This document shows, piece by piece, positions 1 through 9,084 of a DNA stretch of 64,000 nucleotides (the stretch's first letter is position 1; every line of letters starts with the position of its first letter). The stretch spans positions 37,591-101,590 of the forward strand of contig JAPOYR010000007.1 in assembly GCA_026706485.1 (NCBI GenBank), read 5' to 3'. The stretch is from Chloroflexota bacterium. GTDB lineage: Bacteria; Chloroflexota; UBA11872. Made by a program: the position numbers and the translations under genes. Under the pieces are notes generated by a model. It ran no database searches, was not told where the DNA came from, and saw nothing but the letters and a program-made list of their open reading frames with translations.

Positions 1-1185
1 GTCGCGCTCGGCCTCTTCGCCAACGTGCGGCCCGCCGCCACGTTCCATCCCTACATTCAGACCAAGCACCACCCCGACATGAACGTAGTGCTGATCCGCG
101 AGAACGAGGAAGACCTCTACGCCGGCATCGAATACCGCCAGTCCGCCGACGTGATGCAGTCGCTCAAGCTCATCTCCCGCCCGGGCAGCGAGCGCATCAT
201 TCGCTACGCCTTCGAGTACGCCCGCCATCACGGGCGGTCCAAGGTCACCGCCTTCGCCAAGGACAACATCATGAAGCTGTCGGACGGCCTCTTTCATGAG
301 GTCTTCGACGAGATCGCGGCGGAGTATCCGGACATCGAAGCCGAGTACTGGATCGTGGACATCGGCGCGGCGAAGCTGGCCGACACGCCGGAGATGTTCG
401 ACGTGGTGGTGCTGCCGAACCTCTACGGCGACATCCTGTCGGACGTGGCGGCGCAGATCGCCGGCTCGGTGGGACTTGCCGGAGCCGCCAATATCGGCGA
501 GAACGCGGCAATGTTCGAGGCCATCCATGGGTCCGCGCCGCGCCGCGCGGGGCAGAACCTGGCCAATCCGTCGGGCCTGCTTAACGCCGCGGTGCTGATG
601 CTGGATCACATCGGCCAAGCCGAGGTGGCCGGCCGCGTGCAGAACGCCTGGCTGCGAACCCTGGAAGACGGCATCCACACCTACGACATCCACACGCCGG
701 AATACAGCAAGGCCAAGGTCGGCACGCGGGAGTTCGGACAGGCCGTGGCCGACCGCATCGGTGAATTGCCCCAGACGTTGCCCGTCGCCGTGTACGGAGT
801 TGGCGGCCGAACCCCGGTGCACCCGGCGTCGGTGCCGAGCAGCAAACCTGCCAAGGAGACCGTGGGCGTGGATGTCTTCTTTGACTGGAACGGCACGGAG
901 CCCGCGGGCCTTGCGCGCCGGCTAGAGGAGACCAATGGCGCGGGCTTGACCCTGCGGATGATCAGCAACCGGGGCGCCCAGGTCTGGCCCGAGAACGTGG
1001 CCGACGGGCTCTTGGTGGACCAGTGGCGCGCCAGGTTCATGGGCGACGACGGCGCGGCCGTCGACCATGGGCAGATCGTCGCGCTTCTAGGGCGCATCGC
1101 CGCGACGGGGCTGGATTTCACCAAAACCGAGCACTTGTGTACGTTTGACGGCGCGCGCGCATATTCCCTGGCGCAAGGCGAGTGA
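1..1185 (+). CDS. icd: NADP-dependent isocitrate dehydrogenase, 5'-truncated by the window edge
   Basis: The frame is open from base 1, so the N-terminus lies outside the window. The protein oxidatively decarboxylates isocitrate to 2-oxoglutarate in the TCA cycle. Hallmarks of the isocitrate/isopropylmalate dehydrogenase family are visible: the substrate loop [12 protein letters not shown], the lysine region [12 protein letters not shown], the metal-site segment [12 protein letters not shown] and the cofactor loop [13 protein letters not shown]. About 130 residues follow the core and end with a small alpha/beta domain, as in the roughly 500-residue Thermus-type enzyme and unlike the shorter E. 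coli enzyme. The stop is 7 bases before purE, so the two are probably cotranscribed. Confidence 0.93.
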   Translation, partial: VALGLFANVRPAATFHPYIQTKHHPDMNVVLIRENEEDLYAGIEYRQSADVMQSLKLISRPGSERIIRYAFEYARHHGRSKVTAFAKDNIMKLSDGLFHEVFDEIAAEYPDIEAEYWIVDIGAAKLADTPEMFDVVVLPNLYGDILSDVAAQIAGSVGLAGAANIGENAAMFEAIHGSAPRRAGQNLANPSGLLNAAVLMLDHIGQAEVAGRVQNAWLRTLEDGIHTYDIHTPEYSKAKVGTREFGQAVADRIGELPQTLPVAVYGVGGRTPVHPASVPSSKPAKETVGVDVFFDWNGTEPAGLARRLEETNGAGLTLRMISNRGAQVWPENVADGLLVDQWRARFMGDDGAAVDHGQIVALLGRIAATGLDFTKTEHLCTFDGARAYSLAQGE

Positions 1186-1192
1186 CGGACCT

Positions 1193-1690
1193 ATGAGCAA
1201 CGAATCCTCCGACCCGAAGGTCGGCATCCTGATGGGCAGCGCCTCCGACTGGGGCACGATGAAGTCCGCCGCCGACACCCTGAAAGACTTGGGCATTCCG
1301 CACGAGGCGCGGGTGCTCTCGGCTCATCGCACGCCGGCCGAGACGATGGAGTACGCCAGCTCGGCGGAGTCGCGCGGGCTGGGCGTGATCATCGCCGCCG
1401 CCGGCGGCGCAGCGCACCTGGCCGGTGTGGTGGCCGCGCATACCATGCTGCCCGTGATCGGCGTGCCCATGCAGGCGTGGTCGCTGGATGGCTTGGACTC
1501 GCTGCTCTCGACGGTGCAGATGCCGCGCGGCATTCCCGTCGCCACGGTCGCCATCGGCAAGGCCGGCGCGGTCAACGCCGGGATCCTGGCCACGCAGATC
1601 CTCGCCACGGCCGATCCCGCGCTGCGCGAGACGCTGCGACAGCGGCGCGAGGCGCAGGCGGCGGAAATCCTCGAAGAAACGTTAGAGTAA
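1193..1690 (+). CDS. purE: N5-carboxyaminoimidazole ribonucleotide mutase
   Basis: This is a 165-aa PurE, which converts N5-CAIR to CAIR in de novo purine synthesis. Class I motifs are clear: [10 protein letters not shown] near the N-terminus, SAHRTPAET, and the glycine/alanine-rich loop [17 protein letters not shown] that binds the substrate phosphate. The ATG at 1193 starts directly at the conserved domain, although the frame is open further upstream inside icd. The length is normal for a stand-alone bacterial PurE. No purK is next to it; the following gene is unrelated. Confidence 0.95.
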   Translation: MSNESSDPKVGILMGSASDWGTMKSAADTLKDLGIPHEARVLSAHRTPAETMEYASSAESRGLGVIIAAAGGAAHLAGVVAAHTMLPVIGVPMQAWSLDGLDSLLSTVQMPRGIPVATVAIGKAGAVNAGILATQILATADPALRETLRQRREAQAAEILEETLE

Positions 1691-1721
1691 GGGCGATTCG
1701 TCCTGCGTGGTGGTTGAGCCG

Positions 1722-2462
1722 ATGCCGCTGACCGACGCCCAAGTCGCCCAGTTCCGCGCCGACGGCTACCTCGTCGTGGAAGACGTCGTGCCTCTGGAGC
1801 ACGTGGAAGCAATGCGCCGGCGCATCGACGCGGTGACCTCCCCCGCCGGCAGCGCCGACGCCGACCGCATGGGAGTGCAGCTCGAGCCCGACGCCCCCGC
1901 CGATGGCGCCTTGCCCCGCAAGCTGAACGAGCTGGCGCCGCATGACGTCGTGTTCGAGCGGCACGCCGAGTCGCCGGAGTTGCTGGAGATGGTGGGCCAG
2001 CTCATCGGCGAACCGTTGCGCCTGTACTCCGATCAGGCGTTCCTCAAGCCGCCGCGCCAGGGCAGCGCCAAGCCCCCGCACCAGGACAACGCCCACTTCG
2101 GCATAGACCCGGCCGACTGGGGCGTGACGGTGTGGTGCGCGCTGGACGACGCCACCGAGGCCAACGGCTGTATGCAGTACTTTGCGGGCTCGCACCTGGA
2201 GGGCGCCGTGCCGCACGTGTGGGAAGGCGGCACGACGCATCTGATACCGGAGCGCCTCGAGCTGCCCGCGCCCGTGCACGCGCCGGTGCGCGCCGGAGGC
2301 GTGATCTTCCATCACCTGCTGACGTTCCACATGTCCGCTCCCAACACGAGCGACGCCTGGCGAAGGGCCTACGCCTGCCACTACATCCGCACGGATGCCA
2401 GCCACATGGACGAGGAGCCGATCCAGGCCATGCTCGGCGAGGACCACCCGCTCAAGCGCTGA
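1722..2462 (+). CDS. phytanoyl-CoA dioxygenase family protein
   Basis: An Fe(II)/2-oxoglutarate dioxygenase of the PhyH family, about 246 aa. The protein opens with the usual [20 protein letters not shown] segment. The facial triad is seen as H-x-D in [10 protein letters not shown], and the distal half has the [18 protein letters not shown] segment, which supplies the second His and the residues around it. The substrate cannot be read from sequence; such proteins hydroxylate lipids, halogenated compounds or small metabolites. GTG codons at 1707 and 1710 are alternative starts; ATG 1722 sits at the usual family start. It lies 31 bases after purE. Confidence 0.88.
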   Translation: MPLTDAQVAQFRADGYLVVEDVVPLEHVEAMRRRIDAVTSPAGSADADRMGVQLEPDAPADGALPRKLNELAPHDVVFERHAESPELLEMVGQLIGEPLRLYSDQAFLKPPRQGSAKPPHQDNAHFGIDPADWGVTVWCALDDATEANGCMQYFAGSHLEGAVPHVWEGGTTHLIPERLELPAPVHAPVRAGGVIFHHLLTFHMSAPNTSDAWRRAYACHYIRTDASHMDEEPIQAMLGEDHPLKR

Positions 2463-2479
2463 CGGGATCCAGGGGCATT

Positions 2480-2605
2480 CGGTGGCCCGCGCTGCGTGCA
2501 GCGTGGGAGGGGCCGGCCCCTCACCCTATCCCTCTCCCCGTGGGAGAGGGGACCGGACCGGCTGCGTGTGAGTCTCCCAGGTTGCACGCAGCCTGGGCCA
2601 CCGGA
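2480..2605. repeat. MITE-like palindromic intergenic repeat, copy 1
   Basis: A G/C-rich imperfect palindrome. Outer arms read CGGTGGCCC at the left and GGGCCACCGGA at the right. A CCCTCACCCTA...CCCTCTCCCC / GGGAGAGGGG core lies inside. The same element occurs in inverse orientation at 5253-5405, so two copies bracket the gene between them. It has no coding capacity. Confidence 0.65.
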
Positions 2606-2737
2606 TAGGGGTTCCTGTAGGGGCGGCCCGTGTTGCCGCCCGGAGGGGCCAGAGATCCGCCACGGCCGGGGCGCGTTGACGCCCGCGCGCCGGACCGCCA
2701 CCATCACCGCACGCCGGCCGGCCGCGCGAGGTTCCCG

Positions 2738-5248
2738 ATGTCCGACTACGAGGCGCTGACGATTGCTCCCCTTTGCAATGCCGACGCCGGCTTGATCGGC
2801 GACGAGGGCCGTGAGTGGCTCGGCCGCCGGGACGTGCGCGGACTGCCCTTCGACATCGGCGACGCGGAGGGCTCGCTGGTGGCGTTGTTCGGTCCTGACG
2901 GCCACACCGAGCCGCAGCGCGTCGAAATTGGTCGGGCGGCCGTCACGCTCACCTTCGCGCACTCGCTGGCGTCGTCACGGCTCCCCGAAGGCGACCTGCC
3001 GGGCGATACGGTTGCCGTCTACCGGGTGCACTTCGCCGACGGCGAGACGCAGGATCTCCAGATTCGAGAGCGCTTCGAAATTGGAGTGACCGCGCACTCC
3101 ACCGACTTGTTCCGGGTCGGCGCCCCGTTCCTGGCGCTTCCCCAAGCCGACCCGCCCGCCGCGCCGCGCGACGTGGTCGAGCGCGAGGGCATGGGCCGCG
3201 CGCTGACGGACGTCGGCACGCCGCCGCTGCCCGCGTTCTCGCTGTTTCCCTGGCGCAACCCGCGGCCGGACGTTGAGATCGCGGCGGTCGAAGTGCGTCC
3301 CACCGAACGTGCCGTCGTCCTCTGCGGCGTGTGCGTGGGAATGGTCGATGAGGATCCGCTGCGCGCGGACGCGCGCCGGGCGGTCGTGGTCGAGCTGCCG
3401 CAGCCGGAGGACGCCGACCGGCCCTTCGCCGTCGAGATTGCCGTCGACCGCGGCACCGCGACGCACGCGCACCCGCTGCCGCGCGACCCGGACGCCTTCT
3501 TGACCTCGGACACGGCCGGCTGGGGCGAGGCGAAGAACCCGGGCAGCAGCCCCGCCTATAGCGAAATCGCGGCCACGCCGTCGGCAACCGTGCGCGTGGA
3601 GCTGGAGGGCGAGGAGCTGGGACAGGTGCGCTTTGGCGAGCTGACGGCGAAGGGCGAGCTGACGCCATCCGAGCGGCTCACCGTGCGGGCGTCCGAAACC
3701 GGTCGCGCCTGGGTGCACACGCGTGTCGTGGACGCGGCCACCGGACGCCCCGTGCCCTGCCGCATCCACTTCCGCTCGCCCGAGGGCGTGCCCTATCAGC
3801 CCCACGGCCATCACGCTCACCTGAATGCTGAGCACGACACCTGGCACGTCGACGTGGGCGGCGACCTGCGGCTGGACCAGGCCACCTACGCCTACATCGA
3901 CGGTCGCTGTCAGGGCTGGCTGCCCACCGGCCGCGTGCTGGTGGACGTGGCCCGCGGGTTCGAGTACGAGCCGTTTCGCGCTGCAATCGAGATCAAGCCC
4001 GGCCAGCGTGAGCTCGAGCTGAAGCTCGACCGCTGGACCGACATGAACGCCCAGGGCTGGTACAGCGGCGACACCCACGTCCACTTTCTGTCAGGCGATG
4101 GGGCTAACGTCGAAGCCGCCGGCGAAGACCTGAATGTGGTCAATGTCTTGCAGTCGCAGTGGGGCTCGCTCTTCACCAACACCGAGGACTTCATCGGCCG
4201 GCCGCGCGTGTCCGACGACGGCCGCACCATCGTCTACGTCTCGCAGGAGAACCGGCAGCACTTCCTGGGTCACCTCACGCTGCTGGGGCTTACGGACCCG
4301 GTGATGCCCTGGTGCTCCGATGGGCCGACGGAAGCGGAGCCGGGCGGATCGATGGAGACCACCCTGTCCCACTGGGCCGACGCCTGCCATGCGCAGGGGG
4401 GCACGGTGGTGATCCCGCATTTGCCGTTTCCCAACGGCGAGCCGGCCGCCCTGATCGCCACGGGGCGCGCCGACGCGGTGGAGATGCTGACGCAAGGGCC
4501 CTTCGCGCACACCGAGTACTACCGCTATCTCAACGGCGGCTACCGCCTGCCGCTGGTCGGGGGCACGGACAAGATGTCGTCCGAGGTGCCGGTCGGGTTG
4601 TATCGCACCTACGTGCGGCTCCCGTCCGACGAGCCGTTCAGCTATGAGTCGTGGTGCGCGAACATGGCGGCGGGGCGCACGTTCCTCAGCGGGGGGCCGA
4701 TCATCACTTTGCGCGTGGACGGCCATGAGCCCGGCGACACGCTGCATCTGGACGCGAACGGCGGCAGCGTCACGGTGGAGGCGTCGGTCGAGTCGATTCT
4801 GCCGGTACACAGCCTCCAGATCGTGCGGGAGGGGCAGGTGGTGGCCGAGGCGCAGGCGTCAGGCGGCGCACGGAAACTGCGGCTGTCCGAAACGCTTGAA
4901 GTCTCCGCGCCCACCTGGCTCACGGCGCGCTGCGGCGGGCCGTCCTACTTCGACGCCCCCGAGCACCATGACGTCTGGCACCGTCAGCGGTTCGCCCACA
5001 CGTCGCCGGTCTACGTGGCCGACGGTGACGCCGAGTGGTCCATGTGGAGCGACGCCACGGCGCAATACATGCTCACGCTGATCGACGGCAGCCTGGACTA
5101 CATTCGCCACCGCAGCACCCAATATCCGGCCGGCCACGCCAGCCACCACCACGGCGAGGCCGATCACGTGGGATTTCTCGAACGCCCGTTCCACGAGGCC
5201 CGCGAGGCCATCCACCGGCGGATGCACGCGCTCGGCATTCCGCACTAA
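2738..5248 (+). CDS. CehA/McbA-type metallohydrolase (PHP-like domain)
   Basis: A large 836-aa protein. Its C-terminal half carries a PHP-like metal-binding domain beginning WYSGDTHVHF (about residue 441), followed by VIPHLPFPNGEPAAL and the GGTDKMSSEVPVGLYRTY segment typical of CehA/McbA carbaryl-hydrolase relatives. The first ~400 residues look like beta-rich accessory domains with no catalytic motif I recognise. ATG 2738 begins the conserved protein; codons upstream in the same frame fall in the preceding repeat and look non-coding. Family members hydrolyse esters, carbamates or phosphoesters. The natural substrate is unknown. Confidence 0.8.
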   Translation: MSDYEALTIAPLCNADAGLIGDEGREWLGRRDVRGLPFDIGDAEGSLVALFGPDGHTEPQRVEIGRAAVTLTFAHSLASSRLPEGDLPGDTVAVYRVHFADGETQDLQIRERFEIGVTAHSTDLFRVGAPFLALPQADPPAAPRDVVEREGMGRALTDVGTPPLPAFSLFPWRNPRPDVEIAAVEVRPTERAVVLCGVCVGMVDEDPLRADARRAVVVELPQPEDADRPFAVEIAVDRGTATHAHPLPRDPDAFLTSDTAGWGEAKNPGSSPAYSEIAATPSATVRVELEGEELGQVRFGELTAKGELTPSERLTVRASETGRAWVHTRVVDAATGRPVPCRIHFRSPEGVPYQPHGHHAHLNAEHDTWHVDVGGDLRLDQATYAYIDGRCQGWLPTGRVLVDVARGFEYEPFRAAIEIKPGQRELELKLDRWTDMNAQGWYSGDTHVHFLSGDGANVEAAGEDLNVVNVLQSQWGSLFTNTEDFIGRPRVSDDGRTIVYVSQENRQHFLGHLTLLGLTDPVMPWCSDGPTEAEPGGSMETTLSHWADACHAQGGTVVIPHLPFPNGEPAALIATGRADAVEMLTQGPFAHTEYYRYLNGGYRLPLVGGTDKMSSEVPVGLYRTYVRLPSDEPFSYESWCANMAAGRTFLSGGPIITLRVDGHEPGDTLHLDANGGSVTVEASVESILPVHSLQIVREGQVVAEAQASGGARKLRLSETLEVSAPTWLTARCGGPSYFDAPEHHDVWHRQRFAHTSPVYVADGDAEWSMWSDATAQYMLTLIDGSLDYIRHRSTQYPAGHASHHHGEADHVGFLERPFHEAREAIHRRMHALGIPH

Positions 5249-5252
5249 GTCC

Positions 5253-5405
5253 TCCGGTGGCCCAGGCCGCGGGCGGTCTGGGAGATTCAGCCGTGGCCTG
5301 GGCGACACCATCGCAGGCGGATCGAGTCCCCTCTCCCCACCGTGGGAGAGGGTTAGGGTGAGGGGGTCGGCCGATCCCACGCTGCAGGCAGCGGGAGCCA
5401 CCGGA
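5253..5405. repeat. MITE-like palindromic intergenic repeat, copy 2
   Basis: Inverse copy of the element at 2480-2605, with outer arms TCCGGTGGCCCAGGC and GCCACCGGA and the same CCCCTCTCCC...GGGAGAGGGTTAGGGTGAGGG core. The 5249-5530 gap also holds a short hairpin near 5475-5505 built from GGGGCGGTTCGCAAACCGCC. No gene is seen in this gap. Confidence 0.65.
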
Positions 5406-5530
5406 CTCGCAGCGTGGGCCTCCGAAGGCGGGCCAACCAACGGTCGGGCATGGCCGCGCGTCGGTACACCTGTGGGGGCGGTTCGCAAACCGCCCCTACC
5501 AGACTTCCCGGCCTGAGCCGCCCGTTGTGC

Positions 5531-6430
5531 CTACGCCTTCGGCGAGCCGTTCGTGGGGGTGGGCGCGTGCCGCATCACTGCGTCGGAGTCGATCGAACGC
5601 AGGTGCAGATCGCGCTGCGGGAACGGGATCTCGACGTCGTGCTCCCGGAACGCCTCGTCGATCTGGAAGTGCAAATCGCTGAGCGTCGCAAACCGCTCGC
5701 TGATGTCGGCGACGTAGCACAGGATGCGGAAATTGAGCGACGAGTCGCCGAACTCGAAGAAGAAGATGCGCGGCTCGGGGTCGTCGAGCACGTTCTCGTG
5801 GCCGTTGACGGCCTCGCGGATGAGGCGCTCGACCAGGCGCGTGTCGGAGCCGTAGGCCACGCCCACGATGAAGTCCACCCGCACGCGGCGGTCGTCGTGG
5901 GTCCAGTTGGTGACGGTGGTGGAGATGAGATCGCCGTTGGGCACTATGGCCTGGGTCTGGTCGAACTTGCGCAGCGTCGTGGCGCGAATGCTGATGCGCT
6001 CCACGGTGCCCAGCTCACCGCCCACGTCGATGATGTCTCCAACCTTCACGGGCCGCTCAACCAGCAGGATCACGCCGGAGACGAAGTTGTTAGCGATGTT
6101 CTGCAGGCCGAAGCCGATGCCCACGCCCAGGGCGCCGAAGATGATGAGGACGGAGTCCAGCTGCAGACCGATCGACTGAAAGCCGATGAAGAGGCCGACG
6201 AGAATGATGAGGTACCGGCCAAGGTTGCCGATGATGTGCAGCGTGCTTTCCTGGATGTCGGCGACCTGGCCAATGCGGCGCTCGATCAGCCAGCGCACAC
6301 GGCCGGCGATGATCCAGGTGATCGCCAGGATGACCAGCAGCACGACGATGCTGAGGGGCGTGATGGGCTCTTCCCCCAGGCTGAACATGGGCGCGTTGAA
6401 GGCGTCCCACACGGTGTTCCATAACTCCAT
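5531..6430 (-). CDS. MscS-type mechanosensitive ion channel protein
   Basis: A 299-aa inner-membrane channel subunit. Three hydrophobic segments lie at about residues 26-44, 68-86 and 90-115. The third carries the Gly/Ala-rich pore helix GVGIGFGLQNIANNFVSGVI and is followed by the beta domain (VERPVKVGDIIDVGGELGTV, VPNGDLISTTVTNWT). These are standard MscS features. The protein would open on membrane tension and release solutes on hypo-osmotic shock. It is transcribed alone, convergent with the upstream plus-strand gene. Confidence 0.92.
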   Translation of the reverse strand: MELWNTVWDAFNAPMFSLGEEPITPLSIVVLLVILAITWIIAGRVRWLIERRIGQVADIQESTLHIIGNLGRYLIILVGLFIGFQSIGLQLDSVLIIFGALGVGIGFGLQNIANNFVSGVILLVERPVKVGDIIDVGGELGTVERISIRATTLRKFDQTQAIVPNGDLISTTVTNWTHDDRRVRVDFIVGVAYGSDTRLVERLIREAVNGHENVLDDPEPRIFFFEFGDSSLNFRILCYVADISERFATLSDLHFQIDEAFREHDVEIPFPQRDLHLRSIDSDAVMRHAPTPTNGSPKA

Positions 6431-6526
6431 CAGGCGTCTCCGGGGCTGGGTGGGGTCGTGGGCAGGTGCATGTTAAGGCAGCGTCTTGGGGATTGGGCCG
6501 GACTGGACAACCTGAGCGGTCTGCGG

Positions 6527-7138
6527 CTACTCGAACCACCAGTAGTGCATCGGCGCGAGCCAATACGTCGCCGGGTCCTGTTCCTCTGGAAGCCGCTTGA
6601 GCGCGAGGTCGCGCCGCCAGCAACCGCTGAATCCTTCTCGCGCGGCCAGCGCCGCGATCACGGCGTCCCGCTCGTGATCGCTGATTCCGGGCTTGGCGTG
6701 GATTCCGAAGCAGCGTTTCAGCTCGTCGAATCGCTTCGGCTCGTCGAAACGGCAGCCCCAGGCTCGCAGGAACAGGCCGGGGTGGGATTCCGTGATGGAC
6801 AGCTCGGGAAAGCAACAACGCAGCTCGACGGCGAACATGGCGCCTTGCGCCAGAACGGCTCCGTACAGCGAGTTGATGGCGAGCACCTTGCCGGGCGATG
6901 CGTTGCCGTACTTGCACCGAAGCCAGCGGTCGGCCTTGCGGTCGCCTCGCTTGGCCGACGACAGCCACATGGGAGCGTCGATGCCTGCGCCCTGTGGCGT
7001 GCCCTGGATCCACTCGGCGGCTTCGTGGGCGGATGACACGCAGCCGGTCCTCGTGGCGCCGTCGGCGAAGAGCTCCGCGATGCCGAAGTTGCTTGTTCCG
7101 CCCGGATCGGCTCCGATCCAGACTGGCCGGCGGCTCAT
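6527..7138 (-). CDS. DUF429-like protein (RNase H-like fold)
   Basis: A 203-aa protein opening with WIGADPGGTSNFGIAEL, an RNase H/actin-like first strand with a conserved Asp. It also has GIDAPMWLS and a late HERDAVIAALAA segment with acidic residues, the order seen in DUF429 proteins. The activity of this family is not established; a nuclease-like or nucleotide-handling role is inferred from the fold only. It is a single-gene unit between the channel gene and an amine oxidase gene. Family assignment is by motif pattern. Confidence 0.6.
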   Translation of the reverse strand: MSRRPVWIGADPGGTSNFGIAELFADGATRTGCVSSAHEAAEWIQGTPQGAGIDAPMWLSSAKRGDRKADRWLRCKYGNASPGKVLAINSLYGAVLAQGAMFAVELRCCFPELSITESHPGLFLRAWGCRFDEPKRFDELKRCFGIHAKPGISDHERDAVIAALAAREGFSGCWRRDLALKRLPEEQDPATYWLAPMHYWWFE

Positions 7139-7221
7139 CAGGCCCTCGCCGAGCGCGGATCGCTCGCGTTTTCAGTCCAGGGAACTAGTAGCCAAATCCC
7201 GTCTACTCGGTCGCCAAACTT

Positions 7222-7275
7222 CCGTTCGTGGTGAGCTTGTCGAACCACGCCCTTCGACAGGCTCAGGGCGAACGG
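7222..7275. repeat. dispersed intergenic repeat (GTGGTGAGC...GCTCAGGGCGAAC type)
   Basis: A hairpin-forming repeat opening CCGTTCGTGGTGAGCTTGTC and closing GACAGGCTCAGGGCGAACGG. The ends are complementary. Further copies or half copies lie at 13336-13389, 21781-21811, 22505-22531 and 28015-28092. It sits in the 210-bp gap between two minus-strand genes, which holds no other feature. Confidence 0.75.
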
Positions 7276-7348
7276 GCCACGTGCGCCTTCCGGGTGGCGA
7301 GAGCTGGCTTGCGCTTGAATTGTCGCCAAGGCGGGCCTGATCCTGGAC

Positions 7349-8929
7349 CTAGCCCGCCATGACTCGCGCGTGGATCGAGTTCACCACCGTGTGGGCCGCC
7401 AGGGCGGCGCCTTCCTGCCAGCCGGGGAGCGCGGTTATCTGGTCGCCGGCAAAGTAGATGGCGCCGTCGGGGGCGAGGATCTCAGCGGGCGGCTGATAGC
7501 TCTCGGGCCAGGCGCCGAGCTGATAGGGCGCCTTGAGCCAGGCGCGGCTGACGCCCGCCTCGATCTCCTGCGCGTAGCCGGGGTGCAGGTGCTCGCCCTC
7601 GGCGATGGCAGTCCGCAGGCGCTCCGGTGGGGTCATGTTCGCCCAGCGCTCGCCCTGGCCCGGGAAGTCGTCCCAGATGTAGGCGCCCATGACGACGCCC
7701 TTCTCGCGGTGGTACCCGTTGGCCGGATACCAGATTTGGGTGATGTCCTGGTCGGTCCAGGAGATGCCGCCATAGATGGCGTGGTCATCCTCCCAGAACC
7801 GGCGGCGTGCCTGGAAGCCGATCTTGACCGCGGGCACGAAGGCGACGGACTCGATGGCGGCCTGGGTCTCGGAGGTGAAATCGTTGGGGATGTCCTTCAG
7901 AACCGGCGCGGGGATGGTGCAAATCACGAAGTCGGCGTCGAGGGCTTCGGTGACGCCGCTGCGTTGATTCCGGTGGACCACGCGGGCGCCGTCGGCGGTC
8001 TTGCGGATTTCTTCGACGACGCTGTTGTAGCGGATGAGCCGCCGGACCCGCGTCTCGAACGCCTTGGCGATGGCGTCCATGCCGCCCACGGGCTGGAAGA
8101 GGGTTGGATTCTGGTCGAGGAATTGGCTGAAGTGGAGCTTGTACTCCCAGAACTCCGAGCGAAGCAGCTCGCTGAAGTCCAGCGGATCGTTGACGTCCCC
8201 CGGCGCGAGTCCCGCGTTGACGGTTTCGCCCTGGTAGCCGCCGCGGTTCGAGCCGGCGTAGAGATAGTCGGGATCCAGGCCGCCGAACTCGACGAGCATG
8301 GGCAGCAGGCGCTCCTTGTCGTCGGCGGTCAGCGCGTCGTCGAGCGCGTTGCGGTTGATGGCCTTGGCCAGCAACTCCGCGATGTAGCCGCGCTGATCGG
8401 TCATCACCCGCCGCCCCACCACGGGCTGCCCGCCGAATCGCTCGGCGTTGTGAAAGAAGGCGGCGCGGTTGTCGTTGGTGAACATCTCGAGCTCGACGCC
8501 GAACTCCTTGCAATAACCAAGAATGATCCGGTGGTGGTAGGGAATGCGCGCCGGTCCGAGGTTGGCGTAGAGATGGTCCTCGTGGTCGAAGTCGACCCAC
8601 TGCCGGCTGTCGACCTCGTGGATCACGTCGCCGGCGCGGGCGGTCAGGTTGCGACCTCCGGCGCGGTTGGTGGCTTCCAGGATGGTGCAGTGATAGCCCG
8701 CCTTGGATAGCTCATAGGCCGCCGTCATGCCCGAGATGCCGGCGCCCAGGATTACCACGCGCTTGCCGAAGCCCGAGCCGTCCGGCAGGTCCGGCGTGTC
8801 CGCCTTCGCGCTCGCCGGGCCCAACAGGCCCAGCGTGTTCATGGTGTGGTAGGTGGCCGCCACGCCCGCGGCCGAACCGACCAGGCGCAGGAACTGCCGC
8901 TTCGTCAGTCGCATCGTCATCGATGACAT
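7349..8929 (-). CDS. flavin monoamine oxidase family protein, Tat-like exported
   Basis: A 526-aa FAD-dependent amine oxidase. The N-terminus has a Tat-like signal (TKRQFLRLVG with a hydrophobic stretch ending PASAKA), where the twin arginine is Lys-Arg. The Rossmann dinucleotide motif VVILGAGISGMTAAYELSKAG leads to ILEATNRAGGRN, the usual amine oxidase signature. The C-terminal FAD contact is YFAGDQITALPGWQEGA. It would oxidise primary or secondary amines (or L-amino acids) with O2 outside the cytoplasm; the substrate is unknown. ATG 8929 gives MSSMTMRL; ATG 8920 or 8914 are equally possible. Confidence 0.88.
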   Translation of the reverse strand: MSSMTMRLTKRQFLRLVGSAAGVAATYHTMNTLGLLGPASAKADTPDLPDGSGFGKRVVILGAGISGMTAAYELSKAGYHCTILEATNRAGGRNLTARAGDVIHEVDSRQWVDFDHEDHLYANLGPARIPYHHRIILGYCKEFGVELEMFTNDNRAAFFHNAERFGGQPVVGRRVMTDQRGYIAELLAKAINRNALDDALTADDKERLLPMLVEFGGLDPDYLYAGSNRGGYQGETVNAGLAPGDVNDPLDFSELLRSEFWEYKLHFSQFLDQNPTLFQPVGGMDAIAKAFETRVRRLIRYNSVVEEIRKTADGARVVHRNQRSGVTEALDADFVICTIPAPVLKDIPNDFTSETQAAIESVAFVPAVKIGFQARRRFWEDDHAIYGGISWTDQDITQIWYPANGYHREKGVVMGAYIWDDFPGQGERWANMTPPERLRTAIAEGEHLHPGYAQEIEAGVSRAWLKAPYQLGAWPESYQPPAEILAPDGAIYFAGDQITALPGWQEGAALAAHTVVNSIHARVMAG

Positions 8930-9009
8930 CGCTTCGTCTCCCCTATGCGCGCCTTCATCGCGCCCGGCGCGCTGGCAATCCTTAACCCGTCATGTGCGGC
9001 TGGTAGGAC

Positions 9010-9079
9010 TCATGCACGTTCGTAGAAGTCGATGGCGTTTCCGCCCAGCACGGCTGACGGTTCGCTGTCTGCGACTTTG
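9010..9079 (-). pseudogene. relic of an amidohydrolase C-terminus
   Basis: About 22 codons on the minus strand read VADSEPSAVLGGNAIDFYER and then a stop. This matches the last residues of the intact amidohydrolase at 10178-11026 (SERAALLGGNAMDFYQLR). An in-frame stop lies just upstream, so nothing longer survives. It is best read as the tail of a duplicated or displaced amidohydrolase gene. Confidence 0.45.
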
Positions 9080-9084
9080 GGGCA

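Noticed and set aside
5414..6424. Long plus-strand frame of 336 codons
   Set aside because: It is antisense to the MscS-type gene, which has clear channel motifs. The plus-strand product has no domain and the composition of an antisense translation.
7370..8710. Plus-strand frame of 446 codons
   Set aside because: It lies opposite the flavin amine oxidase, whose FAD motifs are complete. The antisense frame is low-complexity Gly/Val/Arg/Asp.
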